The position numbers and the translations under genes were made by a program. A DNA stretch of 64,000 nt. It comes from BJHQ01 sp964654285. GTDB taxonomy: Bacteria; Planctomycetota; UBA11346. The notes under the pieces were generated by a model. The model had not been told where the DNA came from. It did not search any database and saw only the letters and a program-made list of their open reading frames with translations. Positions within the stretch are counted from its first letter, which is position 1. The number at the start of each line of letters is the position of its first letter. Location of the stretch: NCBI GenBank assembly GCA_964654285.1, contig CAZZJC010000008.1, forward strand, positions 1 through 64,000, read 5' to 3'. Positions 7,461 through 15,099 of the stretch are shown one piece after another.

Positions 7461-8603
7461 ATGGCGCATACCGACACCCTCGCCCAACGGCAACAAGCCG
7501 CCACCACCTGCGCCCAGGCCATTGATGACGCCATCGCCGCCGCCCCGCCCAGCAAGACCTGGGTGCGGCAGGCCCTGCGCCGGGGCGGCGCCTCGCGCTG
7601 CCCGGTCAGGCTGCGCCGCCTGTCGCTGGACCTCATCCTGCGCCAGGGGCCGCTGCTGGCCGACCTGTTCCGCCAGTACCCGGATGATGCCTGCTTCATC
7701 CAGGCCTATGACATGGCCATCGGCTTCCAGCCGGCTGATGCCCCGAACCGAATCGACCCCATCCGGGTGATGACCGAAAGCTCGACCTGGATCGACGAAT
7801 GGGGCACCACCTGGGGCCATTCCGCCGAGGGGGTCGGGGCCACGACCACCGCCAACCCGCTGGCGGCCGACTGGTCCGGACTGGACGCCTATCTCGCCCG
7901 GCTGCCACGGGCCGATGCGCCCGGCCGGCTTGACGGCGCCCGGCCGGCCTTGGCCCGCCACGGAGCGCAGCGCTACGTCGCCGGCATGACCCAGTTGGCG
8001 CTCTTCGAACGCTACCATTGCCTGCGCGGGATGGAGCAGGCGTTCGAAGACTTCTGTTCCACGCCGGAAGAGGCGGAGCGCCTGCTGGCGGCCATCGCCG
8101 ACTATCTGCTGGGCGTGGTCGCCAGTTGGGGCCGGCTGGGCGTCGATGCCTGGTTCCTCACCGATGACTGGGGTACCCAGCTGTCGATGATGGTCTCGCC
8201 CAAGATGTGGCGACGCTACTTCGCCCCGCACTACCGCCGCCTGTGCGACGAGGCGCATCGCTGGAACATGCAGGTGATCTTCCATAGTTGCGGCAACGTC
8301 ACGGCCATCTTCGGCGATCTCATCGATGTCGGTGTCGACGTGATCGACCCGCTCCAGCCCGAGGCGATGGACCTGGCGGCGGTGGCCCGCGAGTTCGGCG
8401 GCCGGGTCGCCTTCTCGGGCGGTATCAGCGACCAGGAACTGGTCCGTTTCACCCCCACCCAGGTGCGCGACCACGTGCGCCGGACCATCGATCTGCTCGG
8501 CGCGGCCAGCAACAACGCCTACCTCATCGCGCCCTCCAACATGATGCCGCCCGAGATCCCACCCGACAACCTGATCGCCCTCTTCCGCGCCTGCCACGAG
8601 TGA
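7461..8603 (+). CDS. Uroporphyrinogen decarboxylase (URO-D)-family protein of a sugar cluster
   Basis: This 380-aa protein belongs to the URO-D/MtaA superfamily. It has the FHSCGN segment, where methyltransferase members place two zinc ligands (His-x-Cys), then DVIDPLQPEAMD and a VAFSGGISDQ block before a final IAPSNMMPPEIPPDN segment. In MtaA-type corrinoid methyltransferases a third Cys lies near that last segment; here it reads Ser-Asn. It is therefore unlikely to be HemE, since no heme genes are nearby. It belongs with the uncharacterised URO-D proteins that occur in carbohydrate clusters. A methyl- or carboxyl-group reaction on a sugar acid is possible but unproven. Confidence 0.8.
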   Translation: MAHTDTLAQRQQAATTCAQAIDDAIAAAPPSKTWVRQALRRGGASRCPVRLRRLSLDLILRQGPLLADLFRQYPDDACFIQAYDMAIGFQPADAPNRIDPIRVMTESSTWIDEWGTTWGHSAEGVGATTTANPLAADWSGLDAYLARLPRADAPGRLDGARPALARHGAQRYVAGMTQLALFERYHCLRGMEQAFEDFCSTPEEAERLLAAIADYLLGVVASWGRLGVDAWFLTDDWGTQLSMMVSPKMWRRYFAPHYRRLCDEAHRWNMQVIFHSCGNVTAIFGDLIDVGVDVIDPLQPEAMDLAAVAREFGGRVAFSGGISDQELVRFTPTQVRDHVRRTIDLLGAASNNAYLIAPSNMMPPEIPPDNLIALFRACHE

Positions 8604-8617
8604 CCAAGGACCTGGCC

Positions 8618-9292
8618 ATGCCCTCCTGCCGTCGCCATCAGACCATGTCCGCCCTGCGTGCGTGCGGGATCGTGGCCATCATTCGTACCGAGGATCCCGG
8701 CGATCTGGTGGCGGTGGCCCGGGCCCTGGCCCGGGGCGGGGTACGCTTCATCGAGATCACCCTCACCGTGCCGGGGGCCATCGGCATCATCCGTTCCGCC
8801 GCCGTCGAACTGGCGCGCGACGAGGTGTGGATCGGCGCCGGCACGGTGCTGGACGTGGCGGCCGCGGCTGCGGCCATCGACGCCGGGGCCGGATTCATTG
8901 TTTCACCTGGATTCGATGCTGAAACAGTGCGGTTGTGCAACCTCCGCGGTGTCCCGGTCATGCCCGGCGCCCTGACCCCCACCGAGGTCATCGCCGCCTG
9001 GAAGGGCGGCGCCGACGCGGTCAAGCTGTTCCCCATCGACGCGGTCGGCGGGCCGGCCTACATCCGCGCCCTGCGCGGGCCGCTGCCGCAGATCGAACTG
9101 CTGCCGACGGGCGGCATCGACGCCGCCAGCGCCGGCGCGCACCTGGCCGCCGGGGCCTGTGCTGTCGGGGTGGGTGGTTCCCTGGTCGGCCGCGACCTGA
9201 TCGCGGCCAAGGCCTATGACCGCATCACCGCCCAGGCCCAGACCTTGAGCGCCGCAGTGGCTGCGGCCCGCAGTGGGCAAACCCGGCCATGA
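8618..9292 (+). CDS. eda: 2-dehydro-3-deoxy-phosphogluconate (KDPG) aldolase
   Basis: This 224-aa class I aldolase cleaves KDPG (or KDPGal) to pyruvate and glyceraldehyde 3-phosphate. The catalytic Glu is in FIEITLTVPG, the phosphate-binding segment in GAGTVLD, the Schiff-base Lys in DAVKLFPIDAVGG, and LLPTGGID closes the barrel. The length is usual for Eda. The start ATG follows AAGGA and is 14 bp after the URO-D gene. It sits just upstream of a KDG kinase gene, so the lower Entner-Doudoroff/uronate branch is present in the cluster. The protein ends with an Ala/Arg-rich helix. Confidence 0.9.
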   Translation: MPSCRRHQTMSALRACGIVAIIRTEDPGDLVAVARALARGGVRFIEITLTVPGAIGIIRSAAVELARDEVWIGAGTVLDVAAAAAAIDAGAGFIVSPGFDAETVRLCNLRGVPVMPGALTPTEVIAAWKGGADAVKLFPIDAVGGPAYIRALRGPLPQIELLPTGGIDAASAGAHLAAGACAVGVGGSLVGRDLIAAKAYDRITAQAQTLSAAVAAARSGQTRP

Positions 9293-9387
9293 TGACCTCG
9301 CGCGTGCCGCCGCAGAACATCGTCGCCACGTGCGACGAGATCCGCACCTCTGGCGCCTATCCCATCCGCTGCCGCGCCTGGGGATGA
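9289..9387 (+). CDS. Candidate 32-aa ORF between eda and kdgK
   Basis: An ATG overlaps the eda stop (ATGA) and opens a 32-codon frame that stops 4 bp before the kdgK start, so it fills the gap exactly. About 28 of 32 codons end in G or C, like real genes here. The product has two Cys and ends in PIRCRAWG. It is either a translationally coupled micropeptide or the 3' remnant of a deleted gene. I do not recognise it. Confidence 0.3.
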   Translation: MMTSRVPPQNIVATCDEIRTSGAYPIRCRAWG

Positions 9388-9391
9388 GCTG

Positions 9392-10414
9392 ATGGCCAGC
9401 AATCCCGTCCCCCCCCGGTCCATTCCCGGCCCAGCCAGAATCGCCGTCTTCGGCGAGCTGCTGCTGCGCCTGGATCCGCCCGGTTACGAGCGCGTGCGCC
9501 AGGCCCGCACCTTCACCGTCCGCTATACCGGCGCCGAGGCCAACACCGCCGCGGCCCTGGCCCAGTGGGGGCATCGCTGCTCGGTCCTTTCGCGCGTGCC
9601 TGCGCACGAACTGGGCGATGCCTGCCTGGACCAGATCCGCACCCTGGGCCTGGACGTCTCCGGCGTGCTGCGCGGCGGCGAGCGCCTGGGCATCGTCTAC
9701 ATAGAAACCGGAGCGGCGCAGCGGCCCAGCACGGTGATCTACGACCGCGGTCACAGCGCCTTCCGCGACATCGACGCAACCTCCCTCGATTGGGCGGCCG
9801 CCCTGGCCGGTTGCGATTGGCTGCATCTGTCGGGCACCGCCCCGGCCCTGGGCGCAGGGGTGCGCGCGGCGCTCATGGCCGGCCTGGACGCGGCGCGCCG
9901 GCAGGGCGTGCGGGTCAGTCTGGACGTGAACTACCGCAGCACCCTCTGGTCCCTGGCTGAGGCCCGCGCGGTGCTTCCCGGCATCCTGGCCCAGGTCGAC
10001 GTGTGCATCGGCACCCATCACGATGCCAGGGCCTTGCTGGACATCGACGCCGAGCCGGCCGAAAGCGCCCAGCGCCTGCGCCAACGCTTCGGTTTCAGCC
10101 AGGTGGCCTACACCCTGCGCGACAGTGCCAGCGCCTCCGACAACCGCTTCGGCGGTCTGCTCTGCGACGCCCAGGGCGTGCATCGCAGCCGCGACTACGA
10201 CATGCACCTGGTCGACCGCATCGGCGGTGGCGACGCCTTCAGCGCCGGCCTGATCCACGGCCTGCTGCGCGGCTGGGACGGCCAGCGCAGCGTCGACTTC
10301 GCCGCCGCCGGCGGCTGCCTGAAGCACAGCATCCCCGGCGATGTGCTCATCGCCTCCGAAGCCGAGATCGCGCAGCTCGCCGCCGAGGGCGGCAGCGGCC
10401 GGGTCCGGCGCTGA
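9392..10414 (+). CDS. kdgK: 2-keto-3-deoxygluconate kinase (PfkB family)
   Basis: This 340-aa ribokinase-family protein starts with GELLLRLDPPG and has the GAEANTAAALAQWG sugar-binding segment typical of KdgK. The C-terminal DRIGGGDAFSAGLIHG contains the catalytic Asp and anion hole of PfkB kinases. KdgK phosphorylates KDG to KDPG with ATP, feeding the aldolase encoded just upstream. The KDG assignment rests on the overall KdgK-like pattern and on the neighbour eda; other ketose or keto-acid substrates are possible. Confidence 0.85.
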   Translation: MASNPVPPRSIPGPARIAVFGELLLRLDPPGYERVRQARTFTVRYTGAEANTAAALAQWGHRCSVLSRVPAHELGDACLDQIRTLGLDVSGVLRGGERLGIVYIETGAAQRPSTVIYDRGHSAFRDIDATSLDWAAALAGCDWLHLSGTAPALGAGVRAALMAGLDAARRQGVRVSLDVNYRSTLWSLAEARAVLPGILAQVDVCIGTHHDARALLDIDAEPAESAQRLRQRFGFSQVAYTLRDSASASDNRFGGLLCDAQGVHRSRDYDMHLVDRIGGGDAFSAGLIHGLLRGWDGQRSVDFAAAGGCLKHSIPGDVLIASEAEIAQLAAEGGSGRVRR

Positions 10415-10433
10415 GAACCCGAAACCACACCCC

Positions 10434-12047
10434 ATGTCCACCATGACCGGAACCAAACCCATCCCGCGCTTCGGCGCCCTGGCTCTCGATCCCGCGGTCA
10501 ATCCTGCGGTGCTTGATACCGCCACCTGGGATCCCGCCGCCGCGATCGCGGCGGCGGCGGGCCTTGGCGAACGCTGGGCCCAGGCGCAGCGGGCGATCCG
10601 GGCGGGGATGTCCTTCTCCGATCCGGCCGTGCAGGTGCCCCTTGCCGCCGCAGTGGTGCGGCCGGCGACGATCTACGCCATCGCCTGCCTGGCGGATGGA
10701 CAGCGCCTGATCGCGCATTTCGGAGCGACGAATGGCTCGACCTTCGGCAAGCCGATGGCCGAGTTCGCGCTCGCGGGCGGCGGAACCGTGCGCCTCTACC
10801 CGGCCAGCGCCGACCTCGTCGACCGGTACTGCCGAGATCTCAAGCCGCGCAACGCTCCGCGTGCGCTCGGGCCGATACCGCGCCTGGGGATCGGCGTGCG
10901 CATGACCACCGCAGTCTGGCCTGGCATCTTCGCCGCCATGTCGTGCCACGGCTTCGCCGCCAACGCGGTGCAGAACTCGGTGCGCGAGCTCAACCTGCTC
11001 GACGACCTCACCGCCGGGCGGCCGCCCATCCGCAACTACGCCTGCGGCTTCGGCACCATCGACTCCGGCTACACCGGCAGCACCTTCGAGGGCTTGTGGC
11101 TGGCGGGGACGCTGGCGGCGCTGGAGCACGAGGGCCCCCTGGCCTGGGGCGCCGATGCCGATCACATCCAGCCCAAGCGCGACGATCCCGAACTGGAGCG
11201 GCCGCGGCGGGTGATCGACGCCGCCCGGCACTACACCTTCTTCACCCTCGATGTCAGCGACGTGCTCGACTATTCGGCGCTCGCCCATGGACCGACCCCG
11301 GAGGCGCTGGCGCGCAAGTACGACGCGGCGCTGGCGATCACCGGCCGGTTGTCCCAGTACATCGCCCGGGTGAATGGCGGCCGCGCCGTCGATCTCGAAC
11401 TGTCGATCGACGAGCACCCCCCCGAGGTACCCGCCTTCGCCTGCCTGACCTCGGAAGCCGAGCTCGCCTTCGTGCTCGGCCGCATCCGCGAGCTCGGCCT
11501 GTCGGTGACCCACATCGCACCGAACCTCGGGATCGAGAAGGGCCTCGACTACCGTCATCCCAGCGGCCTCGCCGGCCTTGAAGAGCGCACCCGCATCCAG
11601 AGCCGCCTGGCCGAGGTGGCGGGGGTCATGCTCGACATCCATTCGGCCGACGATCTCGGCCCGGCCACGCGTGAATCCCTGCACCGCGCCACCGGCGGCC
11701 GCATCCATTACAAGATCTCTCCCAGCCTGCAGATCCTCTTCGCCCAGACCCTGCGCGACCACGACCCCGCTCTGTTCGCCCGCTGGCATGAGGACGCCCT
11801 CGCCTACGCCCGGCGCGAAGCCGCTGCCGGGTCGGCCTTCGCGGCGCAGTGCCTGGCGGCGCCGCCGGCCTCCGACCCGGTCAAGCACCCGGTCTTCCAT
11901 AACTTCAGCTTCGCCTACGTCGGCCGCCGCATCGACGGCGGCTTCCCAAACCGGCCTGCGTTCTACCGCCTGTCCTCCGCCTTCTTCCGCGACTACGCCG
12001 ACCGGGTCGAGCAACGGCTGAGCCAGCTCGCCTGCGAACTCTTCTGA
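10434..12047 (+). CDS. uxaE: Tagaturonate epimerase-like protein (UxaE family)
   Basis: This 537-aa protein resembles UxaE, the enzyme that interconverts D-tagaturonate and D-fructuronate in Thermotoga-type uronate pathways. Family-like features are the length, the GADADHIQPKRDDPELER segment near residue 240 with probable metal-binding Asp/His, and the barrel-like stretches ELSIDEHPPEVPAF and HIAPNLGIEKGLDYRHPSG. The start ATG at 10434 is used; a second ATG nine bases on is possible. It lies between KDG kinase and a TalC-like transaldolase. If correct, it marks the pathway as uronate catabolism. No uronate isomerase or mannonate dehydratase gene is in the window. Confidence 0.7.
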   Translation: MSTMTGTKPIPRFGALALDPAVNPAVLDTATWDPAAAIAAAAGLGERWAQAQRAIRAGMSFSDPAVQVPLAAAVVRPATIYAIACLADGQRLIAHFGATNGSTFGKPMAEFALAGGGTVRLYPASADLVDRYCRDLKPRNAPRALGPIPRLGIGVRMTTAVWPGIFAAMSCHGFAANAVQNSVRELNLLDDLTAGRPPIRNYACGFGTIDSGYTGSTFEGLWLAGTLAALEHEGPLAWGADADHIQPKRDDPELERPRRVIDAARHYTFFTLDVSDVLDYSALAHGPTPEALARKYDAALAITGRLSQYIARVNGGRAVDLELSIDEHPPEVPAFACLTSEAELAFVLGRIRELGLSVTHIAPNLGIEKGLDYRHPSGLAGLEERTRIQSRLAEVAGVMLDIHSADDLGPATRESLHRATGGRIHYKISPSLQILFAQTLRDHDPALFARWHEDALAYARREAAAGSAFAAQCLAAPPASDPVKHPVFHNFSFAYVGRRIDGGFPNRPAFYRLSSAFFRDYADRVEQRLSQLACELF

Positions 12048-12072
12048 CCCGAACCCCCACCCCGGAAACCGC

Positions 12073-12756
12073 ATGCAACTCCTCATCGACAGCGCCGACC
12101 CCACCGAGATCCTCACCGCCCGCAGCTGGGGCATCATCGATGGCGTGACGACCAACCCCGCCGTGTTCGCCCGCGCCAAGGGCGACATCCAGCAGATCCT
12201 GGGCAAGGTGATCGAGGTCTCGCCCGGGCTGGTCTACTGCCAGGTGCTGGGCCATAGCGACCGCGAGGACCTGCTGGCGCAGGCGCGCTGGCTCTACGCC
12301 CTGTCGCCGCGCATCATGGTGAAGCTGCCGATGTCGGTGGCCGGCCTGCAGGCGCTGACCCAGCTCAAGCGCGAGTATCCCGATCGCCAGGTCACGGTGA
12401 CGGTGGTGTCCTCGGTCGCCCAGGCGTATCTGGTGGCCAAGCTCGGCGCCGACGTGGTGGCGCTGTTCAACGGCCCGCTGGAACAGGCCATCGACCAGCC
12501 GGTCGATCTGGTGACGCCGGTGCGTCAGATCTACCGCAATTACGGCTTCAGCACCAAGATCCTGTCCTGCGGCCGCTTCCCGCGCGCCTTCGGCGAGTTC
12601 GCCACCGCCGGCACCGACATCTGCACCATGCGCTTCGAGTTCCTGAAGCTGCTCTTCGAGCATCCCTACACCGACAAGCGCTTCACCGACTTCGCCAAGG
12701 ACTGGCAGAATGCGCACGGCGACGCGCGTTGGCCCGGGCTGAAGGCCAAGCCGTGA
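12073..12756 (+). CDS. TalC/fructose-6-phosphate aldolase-like transaldolase
   Basis: This 227-aa protein fits the small single-domain transaldolase/FSA family. It has an N-terminal LLIDSADPTEI, the GVTTNPAVFARAK loop, the Schiff-base Lys in MVKLPMSVAGL and the TVVSSVAQA segment. These class I enzymes transfer or split a dihydroxyacetone-type three-carbon unit. It is somewhat divergent from pentose-phosphate TalC in the C-terminal half (CTMRFEFLKLLFEHPYTDK). In this operon it may split a ketose phosphate or a modified sugar. Its stop overlaps the GTG start of the next gene. Confidence 0.8.
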   Translation: MQLLIDSADPTEILTARSWGIIDGVTTNPAVFARAKGDIQQILGKVIEVSPGLVYCQVLGHSDREDLLAQARWLYALSPRIMVKLPMSVAGLQALTQLKREYPDRQVTVTVVSSVAQAYLVAKLGADVVALFNGPLEQAIDQPVDLVTPVRQIYRNYGFSTKILSCGRFPRAFGEFATAGTDICTMRFEFLKLLFEHPYTDKRFTDFAKDWQNAHGDARWPGLKAKP

Positions 12757-13541
12757 ACACCCTTGACCTTTTCCGCCTCGACGGGCGGGTGGCGGTGGTC
12801 ACCGGCGGTGCGCGCGGGCTGGGCTACCAGCATGCGCTCGCCCTGGCCGAGTGCGGCGCCGCCGTGGCGATCTGCGACCTCGACGCCGCCGCGGTGACGG
12901 CCGCCGCCGCCGCCTTGTCTGCCGCGACCGGGCGCCGGGTCACCGGCAGCACCGTCGACGTCACCAAGGCGGACCAGATCGAGGCCTTCCTGGCCGCCAC
13001 TGAAGCCGGGCTCGGCCCGGTCACCATCCTGGTCAACAACGCCGCCCGCCCGTCGGAAGGCGTGGCGCTGGAGACCGTCAGCGACGAACTGTGGCAGAGC
13101 ATCATCGACATCAACCTGTCGAGCTGCTTCTACGTCGGCAAGCGCGCTGCCCAGCGCATGATCGCGCTCGGCAAGGGCGGCAGCATCATCAACATCTCGT
13201 CGATCAATGCGACCGTGATCAGCAACATCGCCCCGCGCTTCAATGCCGCCTACTGCACCGCCAAGGGCGGGCTGGCGCAATTGACCAAGGCCATGGCGGC
13301 GCAATGGGCCGGCCACGGCATCCGCGTCAACGCCCTCTGCCCCGGCTACATCCTGACCGACCAGACCCGGGCCAGCGCCAGCATCAACGAGGTGTACCAG
13401 CGCAACCTGGCCAACACCCCGATGCACCGCTACGGCAGTATCGACGAATTGAAGGGCCCCATCGCCTTCCTCGCTTCCGAAGCCTCATCCTTCATGACCG
13501 GCAGCCTGCTCACCGTCGACGGCGGCTATACCGTCTGGTGA
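12753..13541 (+). CDS. SDR-family oxidoreductase with intact catalytic residues
   Basis: This 262-aa classical SDR has TGGARGLG (17-24), VNNAA (94-98), Ser150, Tyr167 and Lys171 (YCTAK), and TVDGGY at the C-terminus. All catalytic residues are present, in contrast to the two SDRs of the leftward operon. The GTG start overlaps the TGA of the transaldolase gene, so translation is coupled. Possible roles are a uronate reductase (fructuronate to mannonate, as in SDR-type UxuB analogues) or sugar/deoxy-acid dehydrogenase. Sequence alone does not decide. Confidence 0.87.
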   Translation: MNTLDLFRLDGRVAVVTGGARGLGYQHALALAECGAAVAICDLDAAAVTAAAAALSAATGRRVTGSTVDVTKADQIEAFLAATEAGLGPVTILVNNAARPSEGVALETVSDELWQSIIDINLSSCFYVGKRAAQRMIALGKGGSIINISSINATVISNIAPRFNAAYCTAKGGLAQLTKAMAAQWAGHGIRVNALCPGYILTDQTRASASINEVYQRNLANTPMHRYGSIDELKGPIAFLASEASSFMTGSLLTVDGGYTVW

Positions 13542-13584
13542 GATCCGATAGCCCGGCCCCCGAGCGAACCGACAGGAACGACGC

Positions 13585-15051
13585 ATGTCTGCAGAACCCG
13601 TGTTCAACCTGATCAACGGCCGCTGGCTGCCTGCCGGCGATGGCTGCACCCTGGAGCAGCGCAATCCCGCCGATCTCAGCCAGGTCAACTGGCGCTTCGC
13701 GCGTGGTGGCCGCGACGACGCCCGGGCAGCCATCGCCGCCGCCGAAGCCGCCTTTCCAGGCTGGAGCCGGCTGGGGCCGGCCAAGCGGGCTGAACTGATC
13801 GGGGCTGCCATCGCCCTGCTGCGCCAGCGTCGCGACGGGATCGCCCGCATCATCACCCTGGAGAACGGCAAGACCCTGGCCGAAGCGCGCACCGAAGTCG
13901 ACGCGGCGATCAAGGAGATGGACTGGCAGTGCGCCGAGGGTCGCCGCCTGGCCGGCGAGATCATGCCTTCGGACCGGCCCGATGTGCTGGCCTACACCGT
14001 GCGCCGGCCGCTGGGCGTGGTGAGCGTGATCTGCCCGTGGAACTTCCCCTTCAATGTGCCGGGTCGGAAGGTGGTGCCGGCGTTGGTGTCGGGCAACACG
14101 GTGGTGATGAAGCCGGCCAGCCTGACCCCGCGTACCGGGGCCGCCTTCGCCGCGTTGTTCGCCGATGCCGGCTTGCCGCCCGGGGTGCTCAACTGCGTCG
14201 CCGGCGACGGTTCGACGGTGGGCGAGGAATTGGTGCGCCATCCCGCGATCAAGGCGGTTTCGTTTACCGGCTCGACCCCGGTCGGGATGGGCATCCACCG
14301 CGCCGCCGCCGAGACCCTGGCACGCACCCAACTGGAAATGGGCGGCAAGAATCCGGTGGTGGTGCTGGCCGACGCCGATCTCGACCTCGCGGCCGACGCC
14401 ACCGTGACCGCCGCCTTCGCCTGCGCCGGGCAGTGGTGCACCTCGACCGCACGCGCCCTGGTCGAACGGCCGGTGTTCGCCGCCTTCGAGGCCAAGGTGC
14501 GCGAACGGGTTGCGCGCATCCGCGTCGGCGACGGGCTCGACCCGCAATCCACCATGGGGCCGGTGTGCGGACAGAGTCAGCTCGACGGCATCCTCGGTTA
14601 CATCCGGGCCGGTCGCGACGAAGGCGCGCGGCTGGTATGCGGGGGCCAACGCCTGGGCGAGCGGGGCTGCTTCATTGCGCCCACCGTGTTCAGCGACGTC
14701 ACCCCGGCCATGCGCATCGCGCGTGAGGAGATCTTCGGGCCGGTGCTGGCGCTGATGCCGGTCGACGGCTTCGCCCAGGCGGTCGAGGTCGCCAACGCGG
14801 TCGAGTTCGGCCTGAGCTCGTCGATCTTCACCGCCTCGCTCGACCGCGCCCTTTCCTTCCTGGAACAGTCCGAGGTGGGCCTGGCCCACGTCAACCTGCA
14901 CACCGCGCACAAAGAGCCGCAACTGCCCTTCGGCGGCGTCAAGCTCTCGGGCTGCGGCCTGCCCGAGGCCGGTCACAGCGGCATCGAATTCTTCACCCGG
15001 CACCAGGTCGCCTATGTGCGCTACCGCCCCGATGGCGGCAACCCCGGCTGA
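13585..15051 (+). CDS. NAD(P)-dependent aldehyde dehydrogenase (ketoglutarate/succinate-semialdehyde type)
   Basis: This 488-aa protein is a full-length ALDH. PWNFPFNVP carries catalytic Asn153, MKPASLTP binds the cofactor, and FTGSTPVG follows. Glu251 is in LEMGGKNP and the nucleophile Cys285 in GQWCTST. EEIFGPVL and PFGGVKLSG are near the end. The form is closest to semialdehyde dehydrogenases such as alpha-ketoglutaric semialdehyde dehydrogenase. In the island it would oxidise an aldehyde acid released by the aldolase or dehydratase steps. The exact substrate is not shown. The unusual Trp284 before the Cys (normally Arg or Ile) could tune specificity. Confidence 0.9.
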   Translation: MSAEPVFNLINGRWLPAGDGCTLEQRNPADLSQVNWRFARGGRDDARAAIAAAEAAFPGWSRLGPAKRAELIGAAIALLRQRRDGIARIITLENGKTLAEARTEVDAAIKEMDWQCAEGRRLAGEIMPSDRPDVLAYTVRRPLGVVSVICPWNFPFNVPGRKVVPALVSGNTVVMKPASLTPRTGAAFAALFADAGLPPGVLNCVAGDGSTVGEELVRHPAIKAVSFTGSTPVGMGIHRAAAETLARTQLEMGGKNPVVVLADADLDLAADATVTAAFACAGQWCTSTARALVERPVFAAFEAKVRERVARIRVGDGLDPQSTMGPVCGQSQLDGILGYIRAGRDEGARLVCGGQRLGERGCFIAPTVFSDVTPAMRIAREEIFGPVLALMPVDGFAQAVEVANAVEFGLSSSIFTASLDRALSFLEQSEVGLAHVNLHTAHKEPQLPFGGVKLSGCGLPEAGHSGIEFFTRHQVAYVRYRPDGGNPG

Positions 15052-15099
15052 ACATCGCTTCGTATGATCCACCAACACCAGCTCACCCGAGAGCAAACC

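Noticed and set aside
7461..8603. HemE (uroporphyrinogen decarboxylase)
   Set aside because: It is embedded in a sugar operon, has the HSCGN metal-type motif of the methyltransferase branch, and no heme genes are near.
12073..15051. Possible sulfoquinovose transaldolase (sulfo-TAL) pathway from TalC, SDR and ALDH together
   Set aside because: No sulfoquinovosidase, sulfoquinovose isomerase or sulfonate exporter is present, while KDG kinase, KDPG aldolase and the UxaE-like gene favour sugar acids.
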